From Bacteroidota bacterium (lineage in GTDB: Bacteria; Bacteroidota; Bacteroidia; Bacteroidales; F082): a stretch of 64,000 nucleotides of DNA. A program made the position numbers and the translations under genes. The notes under the pieces were generated by a model. It ran no database searches, was not told where the DNA came from, and saw only the letters and a program-made list of their open reading frames with translations. This document shows, piece after piece, positions 17,599 to 26,245 of this stretch. Location of the stretch: the NCBI GenBank assembly GCA_009773165.1, contig WOUZ01000010.1:108985-172984 (forward strand), written 5' to 3'. Each line of letters opens with the position of its first letter. Position 1 is the stretch's first letter.

Positions 17599-20250
17599 AT
17601 GAAAAAAATTAGTGGAAATAGCATTTTCATCTTGCTGTTGGGGGCAGTTTTCTATTTCCTCATTGGATGTAGTTATGTGCCAAAACAGCCCTATGATGCT
17701 GTGCCTGAATCAGCTGCAATGATCATAGAGATTCCGCGAACAGGAGATCTTCTGCAGCATATCTCTACCGAAACAAATTACTGGAACGATGTAAAGGGTA
17801 TTGATTTCTTTAAAACATTGCACAGCGATTTAGTTAGTTTCGACAGTTTATTTACAAAAGAAAACAGTGATTTCAAAACGTTCTTTCCAGGCTTGCCAGG
17901 AATATGTGTATTGCTCGAAGATAATGAAGATTATAAGTATGTTGTTATTTTTAAGGTAGATAGAAATCTGATGATGTATGAGATTTCTGAAAGTGCATCA
18001 CGGATTTATGGAACAAATGTGGGCGTGATTGAGCGACAGTTCGGGTCGTACAAAACTGCAACACTCGTCGACAAAAGAAAGCAAAACCAGTTGAGTTATT
18101 GTATCACAAATGGTTTGTTAATAGCAAGTTACGACCGAAAGAGTTTTGAACTGGCACTGATGCAGCTCGAAAGCAAAACCGGGTTGCTTCAAAATCAGGA
18201 TTTCATTCAGTTAAAGGCAACGTCAGGGAAGCAGGCGGATGCTTACGTGTATCTGCAACACAAAAAGCTAGAGCAACTTTTTACAACAAATGCAGCTGAG
18301 CCTTACAAAGAATCTGCTGGCGAGATCATTCGAAAGAGCGGTAACTGGTCGGCTTTTGATATGAATGTCAAAGCACAGGAACTTCTTTTTAACGGTTTCA
18401 TCATACCAGAAAGCAATGATTTTTTTCAAAATTTTAAAGGGCACGAGCCGGTTCCTGCCTCACTTTTCAATGTATTGCCCTACGACACCAGGCTTTTCTT
18501 GCACTTCGGATTGAGCGATCTTCCCTTGTTTTTTGGGACAATGGATGATACTGCACGTTTGCAGGCCTTATCAGCGCATGCAGGCCTTGATTTGAAACAA
18601 AAATTCAGGGATTATGTCACTTCTGAAATAGCTATTGGATTCCGACCCGGTGAAAAAGATGACAAAGTGTTTGTTGCTGCCACACTCTCAGATGCAGAAG
18701 CTGTTCAAGCAACATTGCAGCAGCTGAGTCAACAACTTAGCGACACCGAAGTTAGAAGGGTAGGGGATCCCTTGTTATCAAACATGATGGTTACCCTTTT
18801 TGGAAAGACTTTTGCACCTATATATATGTTCCACTACCAGATTGTTGGGAATTATTTGCTTATTGGCAACAATGTAACAGCTGTGGAACAGGTTGTGCGA
18901 TTTTATCAAAAAGGCAGGACTTTAATCAGTAGTGATAACTTCAAGGTTTTCTCCAACCACTTGAGTAGCAATTCAAATCTGCTGCTTTTTGGCAACATTA
19001 GAGAAGGGCTTGATTTAATTAATAGTTTCCTGGATCCGTCTTTGGGATACCATCTAAACAGGAATCGTCAGAATCTGGGGTCTTTTGAAGCGTTTGCCAT
19101 GCAGTACTCTGTTGCTGGTTCGATGATTTATTCGAATATGGTATTGAGGCATAATCCTGATTACCAGGAAGAAGGAATGATAGCCTGGCAAACCGAGCTC
19201 GATGCTGCTGTTTCAGGAAAGGCATTTCTGGTTGATGAGATGGGGTCGTCACGAAAAAATGTGGTGGTGTTTGATGAACAGAATACACTCCACTTCTTAT
19301 CGCCTGAAGGTGATATTTTGTGGAAAAAGCAGTTAAGTTCTCCTGTTTTAAGTGAAGTATTTTCGGTTGAAGTAACAAAAAGTGCAAAAAAGTTCCTGTT
19401 GTTCAACACTTCAGGTTCGATTCATCTCATTGATCATAAAGGCAATCATGCAAATGGATTTCCTGTAAGGCTCAGATCACAGGCAACGAATGGCTTGAGT
19501 TTGAGAAAAGATAGTGGTAAACAAAATTATCAGATAATTATAAGTGGTTCGGATAAAGTAACATACAGCTATGATATCAGTGGAAGAGAGACATCTGGTT
19601 GGGAGAAACCACGGTCGTTTGACCTTGTTGATAAGGCTGTTGAGCAGCTTACTGCTGGTAAGCTTGAGTTTGCTGTAATTACCGATGTCTCGGGTGATAT
19701 TCGCATTACTGACAGAAATGGAAGACAACGCATAAGTCCGAAAGGAATTATTGAAAAATCGAAGAATGCGCCGGTTTATATCAACAGAACGAATTCAAAA
19801 GGAGTTCTTATTACTACAAATAAGGAAGGTAAACTTTTGTATATCAGCGGTACAGGATTGATGTCAACGACTGATTTTGGCACCTACTCTGCAAATCATT
19901 ACTTTTTATATGAGGATTTTACTCAAAACCGATCAGTGGATTTCATTTTCCTTGATGGGAATAAATTGCTGATTTTTGACCGTTTCAGGAAAGTATTGTT
20001 CGAATATAGCTTTAAAAATGAGATACTTACAGCTCCCCGATTTTATCCTGTTTCTCAGGCACAAAGAATGTTATGTGTTGTGGATGATGCGGCAAAAGAG
20101 GTGTACTTGATTGACAAAAATGGTCGGATGCTTATCAGTTCAGGACTTGAATACGATACCCCTTTTGCGGTTGGCAGCCTTTATGGAACAGAGGAAATAC
20201 AGTTGATTACCGGTAGCGGAAACAAAGTAATTTGCTATCAGGTTTACTAA
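17599..20250 (+). CDS. Large lipoprotein; N-terminal DUF3352-like region, C-terminal PQQ/beta-propeller-like repeats
   Basis: ATG at 17599 gives lipoprotein signal MKKISGNSIFILLLGAVFYFLIGCS. C-term has repeated blade-like units (FDEQNTLHFLSPEGDILWKKQLSSPV...; DHKGNHANGFPVRL). Confidence 0.55.
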   Translation: MKKISGNSIFILLLGAVFYFLIGCSYVPKQPYDAVPESAAMIIEIPRTGDLLQHISTETNYWNDVKGIDFFKTLHSDLVSFDSLFTKENSDFKTFFPGLPGICVLLEDNEDYKYVVIFKVDRNLMMYEISESASRIYGTNVGVIERQFGSYKTATLVDKRKQNQLSYCITNGLLIASYDRKSFELALMQLESKTGLLQNQDFIQLKATSGKQADAYVYLQHKKLEQLFTTNAAEPYKESAGEIIRKSGNWSAFDMNVKAQELLFNGFIIPESNDFFQNFKGHEPVPASLFNVLPYDTRLFLHFGLSDLPLFFGTMDDTARLQALSAHAGLDLKQKFRDYVTSEIAIGFRPGEKDDKVFVAATLSDAEAVQATLQQLSQQLSDTEVRRVGDPLLSNMMVTLFGKTFAPIYMFHYQIVGNYLLIGNNVTAVEQVVRFYQKGRTLISSDNFKVFSNHLSSNSNLLLFGNIREGLDLINSFLDPSLGYHLNRNRQNLGSFEAFAMQYSVAGSMIYSNMVLRHNPDYQEEGMIAWQTELDAAVSGKAFLVDEMGSSRKNVVVFDEQNTLHFLSPEGDILWKKQLSSPVLSEVFSVEVTKSAKKFLLFNTSGSIHLIDHKGNHANGFPVRLRSQATNGLSLRKDSGKQNYQIIISGSDKVTYSYDISGRETSGWEKPRSFDLVDKAVEQLTAGKLEFAVITDVSGDIRITDRNGRQRISPKGIIEKSKNAPVYINRTNSKGVLITTNKEGKLLYISGTGLMSTTDFGTYSANHYFLYEDFTQNRSVDFIFLDGNKLLIFDRFRKVLFEYSFKNEILTAPRFYPVSQAQRMLCVVDDAAKEVYLIDKNGRMLISSGLEYDTPFAVGSLYGTEEIQLITGSGNKVICYQVY

Positions 20251-20423
20251 ATATGGTTGCATGACAAGTGACTGTCTTTCAAGTCAGTATTGAATTATTT
20301 CAATTTTTGACATCAAAGCTAACAGTTTGTCAGATTTGAGACTAATCACCAAATTGGTTAATTTTTATAATAGCTTGTTTGATTTTTTAGCCTTAAAATT
20401 TTCGAAAAAATGACGCTAACAAA

Positions 20424-21839
20424 TTATTTACCACGCCCTTGCAAGACAATAAGTACGGTGTAAATGAGGATTTTGATGTCCATTGCAAGGTTCATGTTTT
20501 CGATATATAGGATATCATACTGCAGCCTTTCGATCATCTCATCAACATCGGAAGCGTAGCCATATTTTACTTGTCCCCATGAGGTGATGCCGGGTTTTAC
20601 CTTTAGCAGCAGGCGGTAATGTGGTGCACGCTTTACAATTTGGTCAATATAATACTGACGTTCAGGTCTGGGGCCGACAAGCGACATATCTCCTTTTAAA
20701 ACTGTGAAAAACTGTGGAATCTCATCAAGACGAACTTTACGGATAAATCGTCCAAAAGGTGTGATGCGGGGATCGTTTTCGGAGCTCAACTGAGGTCCGG
20801 ATTTCTCAGCATCGGAATACATACTCCTGAACTTGTGCATTTTGAAAGGCTTTCCACGAAGTCCAACGCGCGACTGACTATACAAAACAGGTCCTTTGGA
20901 GGATAACATAACGCCTGCGGCAGTAAAGAGATACAGCGGAATAAGCAGGATCATTGCAATGATCGAAATCACAATATCCATAATCCGTTTCAGTGATTGT
21001 TGCCAAGCCGGCATCAAATCAGGTGATATCTGAATTAATGGAGCATGCCAGATACCACTTAGTTTTACCGAACCAAACAGAATGTCTTGCATAATCGGGA
21101 TGATCTTTATAACAACCACCGTGTCTTCCAAATGTGCAATTATCTTGTCAATCGTATCTGTTTCAGTGCGTTCGATGGCAATGATAACTTCCTCTACATC
21201 AAATTCTTCTACAATTTTTTTGATATTTTGATACGGGCCCAAATGTGGAAGGTATTGTCCGATTTTGTAATCGTCTTTGTCGTAAACACTCAAAAATCCA
21301 ACAAAAAGATTTCCCGCTGACAACTCCTGTTTTTCAATATCCTTAAAAATTTTCAGTGCATTGCCGTTGCTGCCAACTATCACGGTGTTAAAACCGATTT
21401 CTTTACGGTGAATCTTCCGTACCGTAACTGATGTCAGAGCCAGCCGTCCGGTATAAGTAAAAAGAAAATGGAGGATGTAAAGCGTCAGAAATGATTGATA
21501 ATATGATTTGTACGTAACAATAACATCATCAAGTATGGCAACAAAAAAGATTACAGTTACTCCAATTAATGTCATAACGAGTGTCTGACCTAATTCCTTT
21601 AAACGAGCTTTGCGGTAAATTTTTCGATATGTTCCAACAATTGCATACAACAAAAGCCAGCCAAAAGGTATCAGCAATAATCCTGTCCAGAAGTTTGGAT
21701 CGTCGAAAATGATTTGAAATTTCTCATGAAAGCTTGGATCTTCAGCTTGCTTTCTGAATACATAAAACAGGAACCAGGCCAGCGTAGCTGCAATCCAGTC
21801 TAAAAGTAAATACTTGGTAACCTGTAGTTTACGATTCAT
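20424..21839 (-). CDS. Exopolysaccharide polyprenyl glycosylphosphotransferase (undecaprenyl-phosphate sugar transferase, WcaJ/WbaP-like)
   Basis: KRIMDIVISIIAMILLIPLYLFTAAGVMLSSKGPVLYSQSRVGLRGKPFKMHKFRSM...VRLDEIPQFFTVLKGDMSLVGPRPERQYYIDQI. Confidence 0.92.
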   Translation of the reverse strand: MNRKLQVTKYLLLDWIAATLAWFLFYVFRKQAEDPSFHEKFQIIFDDPNFWTGLLLIPFGWLLLYAIVGTYRKIYRKARLKELGQTLVMTLIGVTVIFFVAILDDVIVTYKSYYQSFLTLYILHFLFTYTGRLALTSVTVRKIHRKEIGFNTVIVGSNGNALKIFKDIEKQELSAGNLFVGFLSVYDKDDYKIGQYLPHLGPYQNIKKIVEEFDVEEVIIAIERTETDTIDKIIAHLEDTVVVIKIIPIMQDILFGSVKLSGIWHAPLIQISPDLMPAWQQSLKRIMDIVISIIAMILLIPLYLFTAAGVMLSSKGPVLYSQSRVGLRGKPFKMHKFRSMYSDAEKSGPQLSSENDPRITPFGRFIRKVRLDEIPQFFTVLKGDMSLVGPRPERQYYIDQIVKRAPHYRLLLKVKPGITSWGQVKYGYASDVDEMIERLQYDILYIENMNLAMDIKILIYTVLIVLQGRGK

Positions 21840-22735
21840 TTAGAGATGTTTCTATAAATCACTTTTATGTTATCGAAATAGAAATTTGCTTCGTCTTGAT
21901 CGCCGCGGTCCGACTCAAAGTAGATCTTAAAGTTTTGCGCGGTGGTATATGCCGAGACGTTTGGTCCCAGATTAATATAGATTTTATTCCATGTCTCGCT
22001 CTTATTCACAACAACGAGGGGCAACATCAGCGTGCTGCTCGAAAGATTAGCTATCATACCAACTCCGAACTCCCTGTCGCATTTGTAATCCAATTCCAAC
22101 AAAACAGCTTTCCCCTGATCGGGCAATTCATAACTGAGGAAGGAGGCAATCTGAAACACTTCGTGTGTTGTATCGAGTTGTACCTTCCCCGAAAAAGATG
22201 AGTAAGGCGAAAGCCAGGCGTCAGGATGATCTGCTGGACTCGTTTTTGTTATGGTAGTATCACTGGCTGTGGTTTTTTCCAATGAAGTACCTGAGCCTTC
22301 AAAGTCTTCGGTCCAGGCGAAGGTGAGATTATCGTAATAAGTAGTGACAGGGCGTACAATCTGAACAGAATCCTCAACAAAATTGAAGTTGTCGATCATA
22401 AAAGGTTTGTAAAAAGGGTATGGTGCTCGTGTTGCACCTATGCCGTTAAGTTTGATACCAGGACGAATTTCAAGATCCTGTTTGCCGCTTGCCAAAACTG
22501 GGAAGGTGGCAGGTAGCTCATAAACCCCAATCAACTGATCGTTCACATATACCCATGCATCAGTAATGTTGTGTGTGTTACTGCCTTGAGTTACATAATC
22601 AGTAGTAAATAATATGGTGTCAATCCTCAGATAGGCAGGAACTGTTTGTTCGCCCTCAAATTTATGACACGCTGAAAGGGCGAAAACCAAGGTAGCTAAA
22701 AGTAATATAATGTGCAATCGTAGAAAATGATGCAT
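21836..22735 (-). CDS. Lipoprotein of unknown function
   Basis: Internal Met at 22735 gives signal MHHFLRLHIILLLATLVFALSACHK; stop overlaps the sugar-transferase start (ATGA). Confidence 0.6.
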   Translation of the reverse strand: MHHFLRLHIILLLATLVFALSACHKFEGEQTVPAYLRIDTILFTTDYVTQGSNTHNITDAWVYVNDQLIGVYELPATFPVLASGKQDLEIRPGIKLNGIGATRAPYPFYKPFMIDNFNFVEDSVQIVRPVTTYYDNLTFAWTEDFEGSGTSLEKTTASDTTITKTSPADHPDAWLSPYSSFSGKVQLDTTHEVFQIASFLSYELPDQGKAVLLELDYKCDREFGVGMIANLSSSTLMLPLVVVNKSETWNKIYINLGPNVSAYTTAQNFKIYFESDRGDQDEANFYFDNIKVIYRNISK

Positions 22736-22806
22736 AGTTCCGTTTTGATCTTTGGTTTTGATACAACGGCTGGACACTAGTGAATATTGTTCGTGAGAGA
22801 GATTTT

Positions 22807-23799
22807 TTATGACAGAATTTTTCCTGTCGAATGATTCAGTTTCTCAAGAATCTGATAGGCTACCAACAACACTTTGTAACCATCTTCAATCGTAACCATG
22901 GGCGATTTGTTGTTTACAATAGCTTCGTAAAAACTTTCAAGTTCTGCCTTAATTGCGTTGGTGGGTTGAACATCAGGTCGTTCGAAATGTATTTGTCGCA
23001 TCCCTTTACCATTTCCCAGATCAATTACCATCGCCATTGGGTCGGAAGGTTCGGTTTCGATGGTGCTCATGCGAACGATATCTGTGGTTTTATCAAGAAA
23101 ATCTACACTGATGTAAGCATCTTTTTGAAAGAAACGAGTCTTGCGCATATTTTTTAACGAAATACGGCTAGCTGTAAGATTGGCCACACACCCATTTTTA
23201 AACGCAATTCTGGCGTTGGTAATGTCGGGAGTTTCGCTCACAACAGCTACTCCACTGGCACTTATTTCACTTATCTCGGAATCAACAACACTAAGCAAAA
23301 TATCAATATCATGCACCATAAGATCAAGAACTACAGGCACATCCGTTCCCCGGGGATTAAATTGTGCAAGCCGGTGTGTCTCGATAAACATGGGTTGTTG
23401 AATAGCATCTTTGGCTGCAATGAAAGCCGGATTAAAACGCTCCACATGTCCAACCTGTACCTTTACACCAGCATCGCTAGCGAGCTGTATTAGTTCACGG
23501 GCCTCCTGCGGTGTGGTGACAATAGGCTTTTCGATGAAGACATGTCTCTTTTTGTGCAACGCCTCCGAAGCACATTCGAAATGCGCAATGGTAGGTGTTA
23601 CAATATCAACAACATCAACCGCATCAACAAGTGCAGCGATACTGCTGAAAGGTGTTATTCCAAATTCTTTTTCAACTTTTTGAACGGTAGCCGGATCAGG
23701 ATCGTAAAATCCTATCAGTTCATAGTCAGAAATTTGCTGTATGCAGCGTATGTGGATCTTTCCAAGGTGCCCGGCACCTAAAACACCGATTTTTAACAT
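22807..23799 (-). CDS. Gfo/Idh/MocA family NAD(P)-dependent oxidoreductase
   Basis: KIGVLGAGHLGKIHIRCIQQISDYELIGFYDPDP...HVFIEKPIVTTPQEARELIQLA..VQVGHVERFNPA. Confidence 0.9.
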   Translation of the reverse strand: MLKIGVLGAGHLGKIHIRCIQQISDYELIGFYDPDPATVQKVEKEFGITPFSSIAALVDAVDVVDIVTPTIAHFECASEALHKKRHVFIEKPIVTTPQEARELIQLASDAGVKVQVGHVERFNPAFIAAKDAIQQPMFIETHRLAQFNPRGTDVPVVLDLMVHDIDILLSVVDSEISEISASGVAVVSETPDITNARIAFKNGCVANLTASRISLKNMRKTRFFQKDAYISVDFLDKTTDIVRMSTIETEPSDPMAMVIDLGNGKGMRQIHFERPDVQPTNAIKAELESFYEAIVNNKSPMVTIEDGYKVLLVAYQILEKLNHSTGKILS

Positions 23800-23913
23800 T
23801 AGATGTACTTTTTGCAAAGGTATCACTTTTTGTTTTTAGGGATATTGTTAACTTCGCAACCGGCGAATTTAGAATTGCTCCAAATAAATTTCAACGTATT
23901 TTGAACATTTTCA

Positions 23914-24561
23914 ATGCAGGACACATTCAGGCATAAGGGCTTACGAAAAAAACTGGTGGATACCATAAGGGAAAAGGGTATTACTGACAGCAAAATATTA
24001 GCAGCTATTGAAGCTATTCCACGCCATTTCTTTATGGATTCTTCCTTTCTTGAGTTTGCATATCAGGACAAACCTTTCCCAATAGGTTCCGGGCAAACGA
24101 TATCACAGCCTTATACCGTTGCTTTTCAAACGATGCTTCTTGATGTTCAGCGTGGCCACAAGGTGCTGGAAGTGGGAACGGGTTCAGGTTATCAGGCGTG
24201 TGTACTCACTGAGCTTGGGGTTAAAGTTTTTAGTATCGAACGGCAGCGTAAACTTTATATTAAAACAAAGGCTTTCATTGAAACGGTGAACTGGAAACCG
24301 CAGCTTTTTTTAGGTGATGGCTATGAAGGACTACCCAAGTTTGCCCCTTTCGACCGCGTATTGATAACTGCAGCAGCACCTGAAATACCTGCAGCGCTGA
24401 TCAGTCAACTCAAAACGGGTGGTTATATGGTCATTCCTCATGGTGAAGGCGAAGAGCAAACTATGCTAAGACTTACCAAACAAGCCGACGGAAGCTACAC
24501 CAAAGAAGAATTTGGTGTATTTCGGTTTGTGCCGATGCTGGGCGATTTGGGGAATGATTGA
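23914..24561 (+). CDS. pcm: Protein-L-isoaspartate O-methyltransferase
   Basis: IPRHFFMDSSFLEFAYQDKPFPIGSGQTISQPYTVAFQTMLL...KVLEVGTGSGYQACVLTELG. Confidence 0.93.
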   Translation: MQDTFRHKGLRKKLVDTIREKGITDSKILAAIEAIPRHFFMDSSFLEFAYQDKPFPIGSGQTISQPYTVAFQTMLLDVQRGHKVLEVGTGSGYQACVLTELGVKVFSIERQRKLYIKTKAFIETVNWKPQLFLGDGYEGLPKFAPFDRVLITAAAPEIPAALISQLKTGGYMVIPHGEGEEQTMLRLTKQADGSYTKEEFGVFRFVPMLGDLGND

Positions 24562-24748
24562 GATTTAAATTGTTAAGCTGATATTTTTTACCACAGCGTT
24601 ACACGGAGTTTTGATTCTCGAAATAGGTAAGTTTTTTTTGTCCTCATGCATCATCCTATTGTGGATTCTTAATGTGCAATAAGCCGATTGCAACATTCAA
24701 AGAAATTGTCATAAAATGAACAAAAACAGTGCTCAGATGTAATAGGTT

Positions 24749-25474
24749 ATGAGGTTTAATATGCAAACTACTACCATTTCATTTTTTCGATACGAAGGTT
24801 TTTCAAACTGCATATGGGGTATGAAAATGATGCATGAAGTGCGTGCGCCAATGCGCAAGCAAAAAGGTGTCATCTTTTTTAAACCTTTAGGTACCGGGGG
24901 TGGTTCTGGTTACAGCCTTTATCCTGATTTTAGTGTTTATGGGCTATTAGTGGTTTGGGAATCTGAACAGGATGCAGAAGCTTTCCTGAAAAGCCAGCTT
25001 TTCAATAGTTTTGAAGCGCATAGCAAGGAACTATATACCATTTTTCTTTCACCCGTGCGCTCCAAAGGTTCGTGGTCGGGATTCGGAGCCTGGGACATCA
25101 GCTCATCTGATAAACCATTGCAGGCAGTTGCCGCACTTACAAGAGCAACGCTCAAGTTGGGCTTCGTTATCCCTTTCTGGAAAATGACCCCTCGCGTCAG
25201 TTTTGAGCATGAAAACTACAAAGGCCTGGTTTTTTCAAAAGGTGTAGGCGAAATACCATTCCTTGAGCAGGCAACGTTTACCGTGTGGGAAAGTGTTGCC
25301 GATTTGGAATCGTTTGCCTACAAGACATTCCACGGTCAAGCTATCAAACGTACCCGCGAATTGGACGGTTTCTCTGAACAAATGTTTACCCGATTCAGAC
25401 CTTTAAAAGCTATTGGTGCCTGGAACGGTATCAATATGGTGCAGGAAATGTTGAACAAGCAGCACAGCATTTAA
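24749..25474 (+). CDS. Spheroidene monooxygenase (CrtA)-like protein
   Basis: FFRYEGFSNCIWGMKMMHEVRAPMRKQKGVIFFKPLGTGGGSGYSLYPDFSVYGLLVVWESEQDAEAFL; CrtA-like GTGxGxGFxxxPDxxVYxLL pattern. Confidence 0.65.
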   Translation: MRFNMQTTTISFFRYEGFSNCIWGMKMMHEVRAPMRKQKGVIFFKPLGTGGGSGYSLYPDFSVYGLLVVWESEQDAEAFLKSQLFNSFEAHSKELYTIFLSPVRSKGSWSGFGAWDISSSDKPLQAVAALTRATLKLGFVIPFWKMTPRVSFEHENYKGLVFSKGVGEIPFLEQATFTVWESVADLESFAYKTFHGQAIKRTRELDGFSEQMFTRFRPLKAIGAWNGINMVQEMLNKQHSI

Positions 25475-25745
25475 AGTCAGGCAGGGTTAAAAGATGCTAT
25501 TTCAAAGAGTTAAAATTAAAAGAAGCTAGAAATATTGTCAGAAACCAATCTGAATCCAATAATGCATTGTAGAGCACTTTGATTTTTTGGAGATCCATTT
25601 TAATTGCTTATTCAATGGATGAAAATAGTTATTCTGACATGTCTTGGCAAATCATTTCATCGAAAAATAAAGTCAATTACTTAACATCAATGATTTCATT
25701 ATCAACGGAATATGAAATTTCTTTCCTGAGGCAACATAGTGCCCA

Positions 25746-26030
25746 TTGTACCCATTTTATGCAATCTTATTTACCGAAAACTGTGCATTGTTATTTACCG
25801 ATTACACAAGGCCAGTTTTAGTTGTTCAAACCAATTTATTGAATAAACTTGCACATCCTTCAACGATAATTTATCCAATCACATCAAATATTGAGAAAGA
25901 AGCAGATATTTTGAGAGTTCATTTAACAAAAGGAAAGGCGAACCTGCATGAAGACTGTGATATTATGATTGATCAGATTCGTATAATTGACAATAAACGG
26001 TTGATAAAAAAAGGTTGGGAATTTACCTAA
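25746..26030 (+). pseudogene. PemK/MazF-family toxin remnant (N-terminus degraded)
   Basis: TRPVLVVQTNLLNKLAHPSTIIYPITSNIEKEADILRVHLTKGKANLHEDCDIMIDQIRIIDNKRLIKK matches the MazF/PemK core; the preceding sequence does not look like the usual toxin N-terminus. Confidence 0.6.
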
Positions 26031-26133
26031 TGAATTGACTGATACAATCAAAGAAAATATATTGATCACACTTGATTTTGACTAATTGAAATTCAATCAT
26101 AACACTCTAATCTTTTGTTGATCCCTCAATAAC

Positions 26134-26170
26134 CAAAAAACAGGTCTTTTCCATTTTTTGAAAAGACCTG
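26134..26170 (-). terminator. Rho-independent terminator for the SusC-SusD-PNGaseF-like operon
   Basis: Perfect 11-bp stem CAGGTCTTTTC/GAAAAGACCTG, 8-nt loop, followed by TTTTTTGG on the reverse strand. Confidence 0.75.
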
Positions 26171-26245
26171 ATTTATATGTGTAATGAACTATTTTGAATC
26201 TAATCACTTCATGGTTTGATTCAAGATGGTTTATAGGTTTAGCGC

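Noticed and set aside
19019-19387. 122-aa reverse-strand ORF inside the large lipoprotein gene
   Set aside because: Antisense with no domain signal or ribosome-binding context.
24585-24612. ACCACAGCGTTACACGGAG-like stretch resembling intergenic CCACAGAG-type repeats
   Set aside because: Only one degenerate copy is visible here; it cannot be supported as a repeat family from this window.
25579-25821. 80-aa ORF upstream of the MazF remnant considered as an antitoxin
   Set aside because: Sequence does not resemble MazE/PemI or RHH antitoxins and overlaps the toxin remnant; probably decayed DNA.
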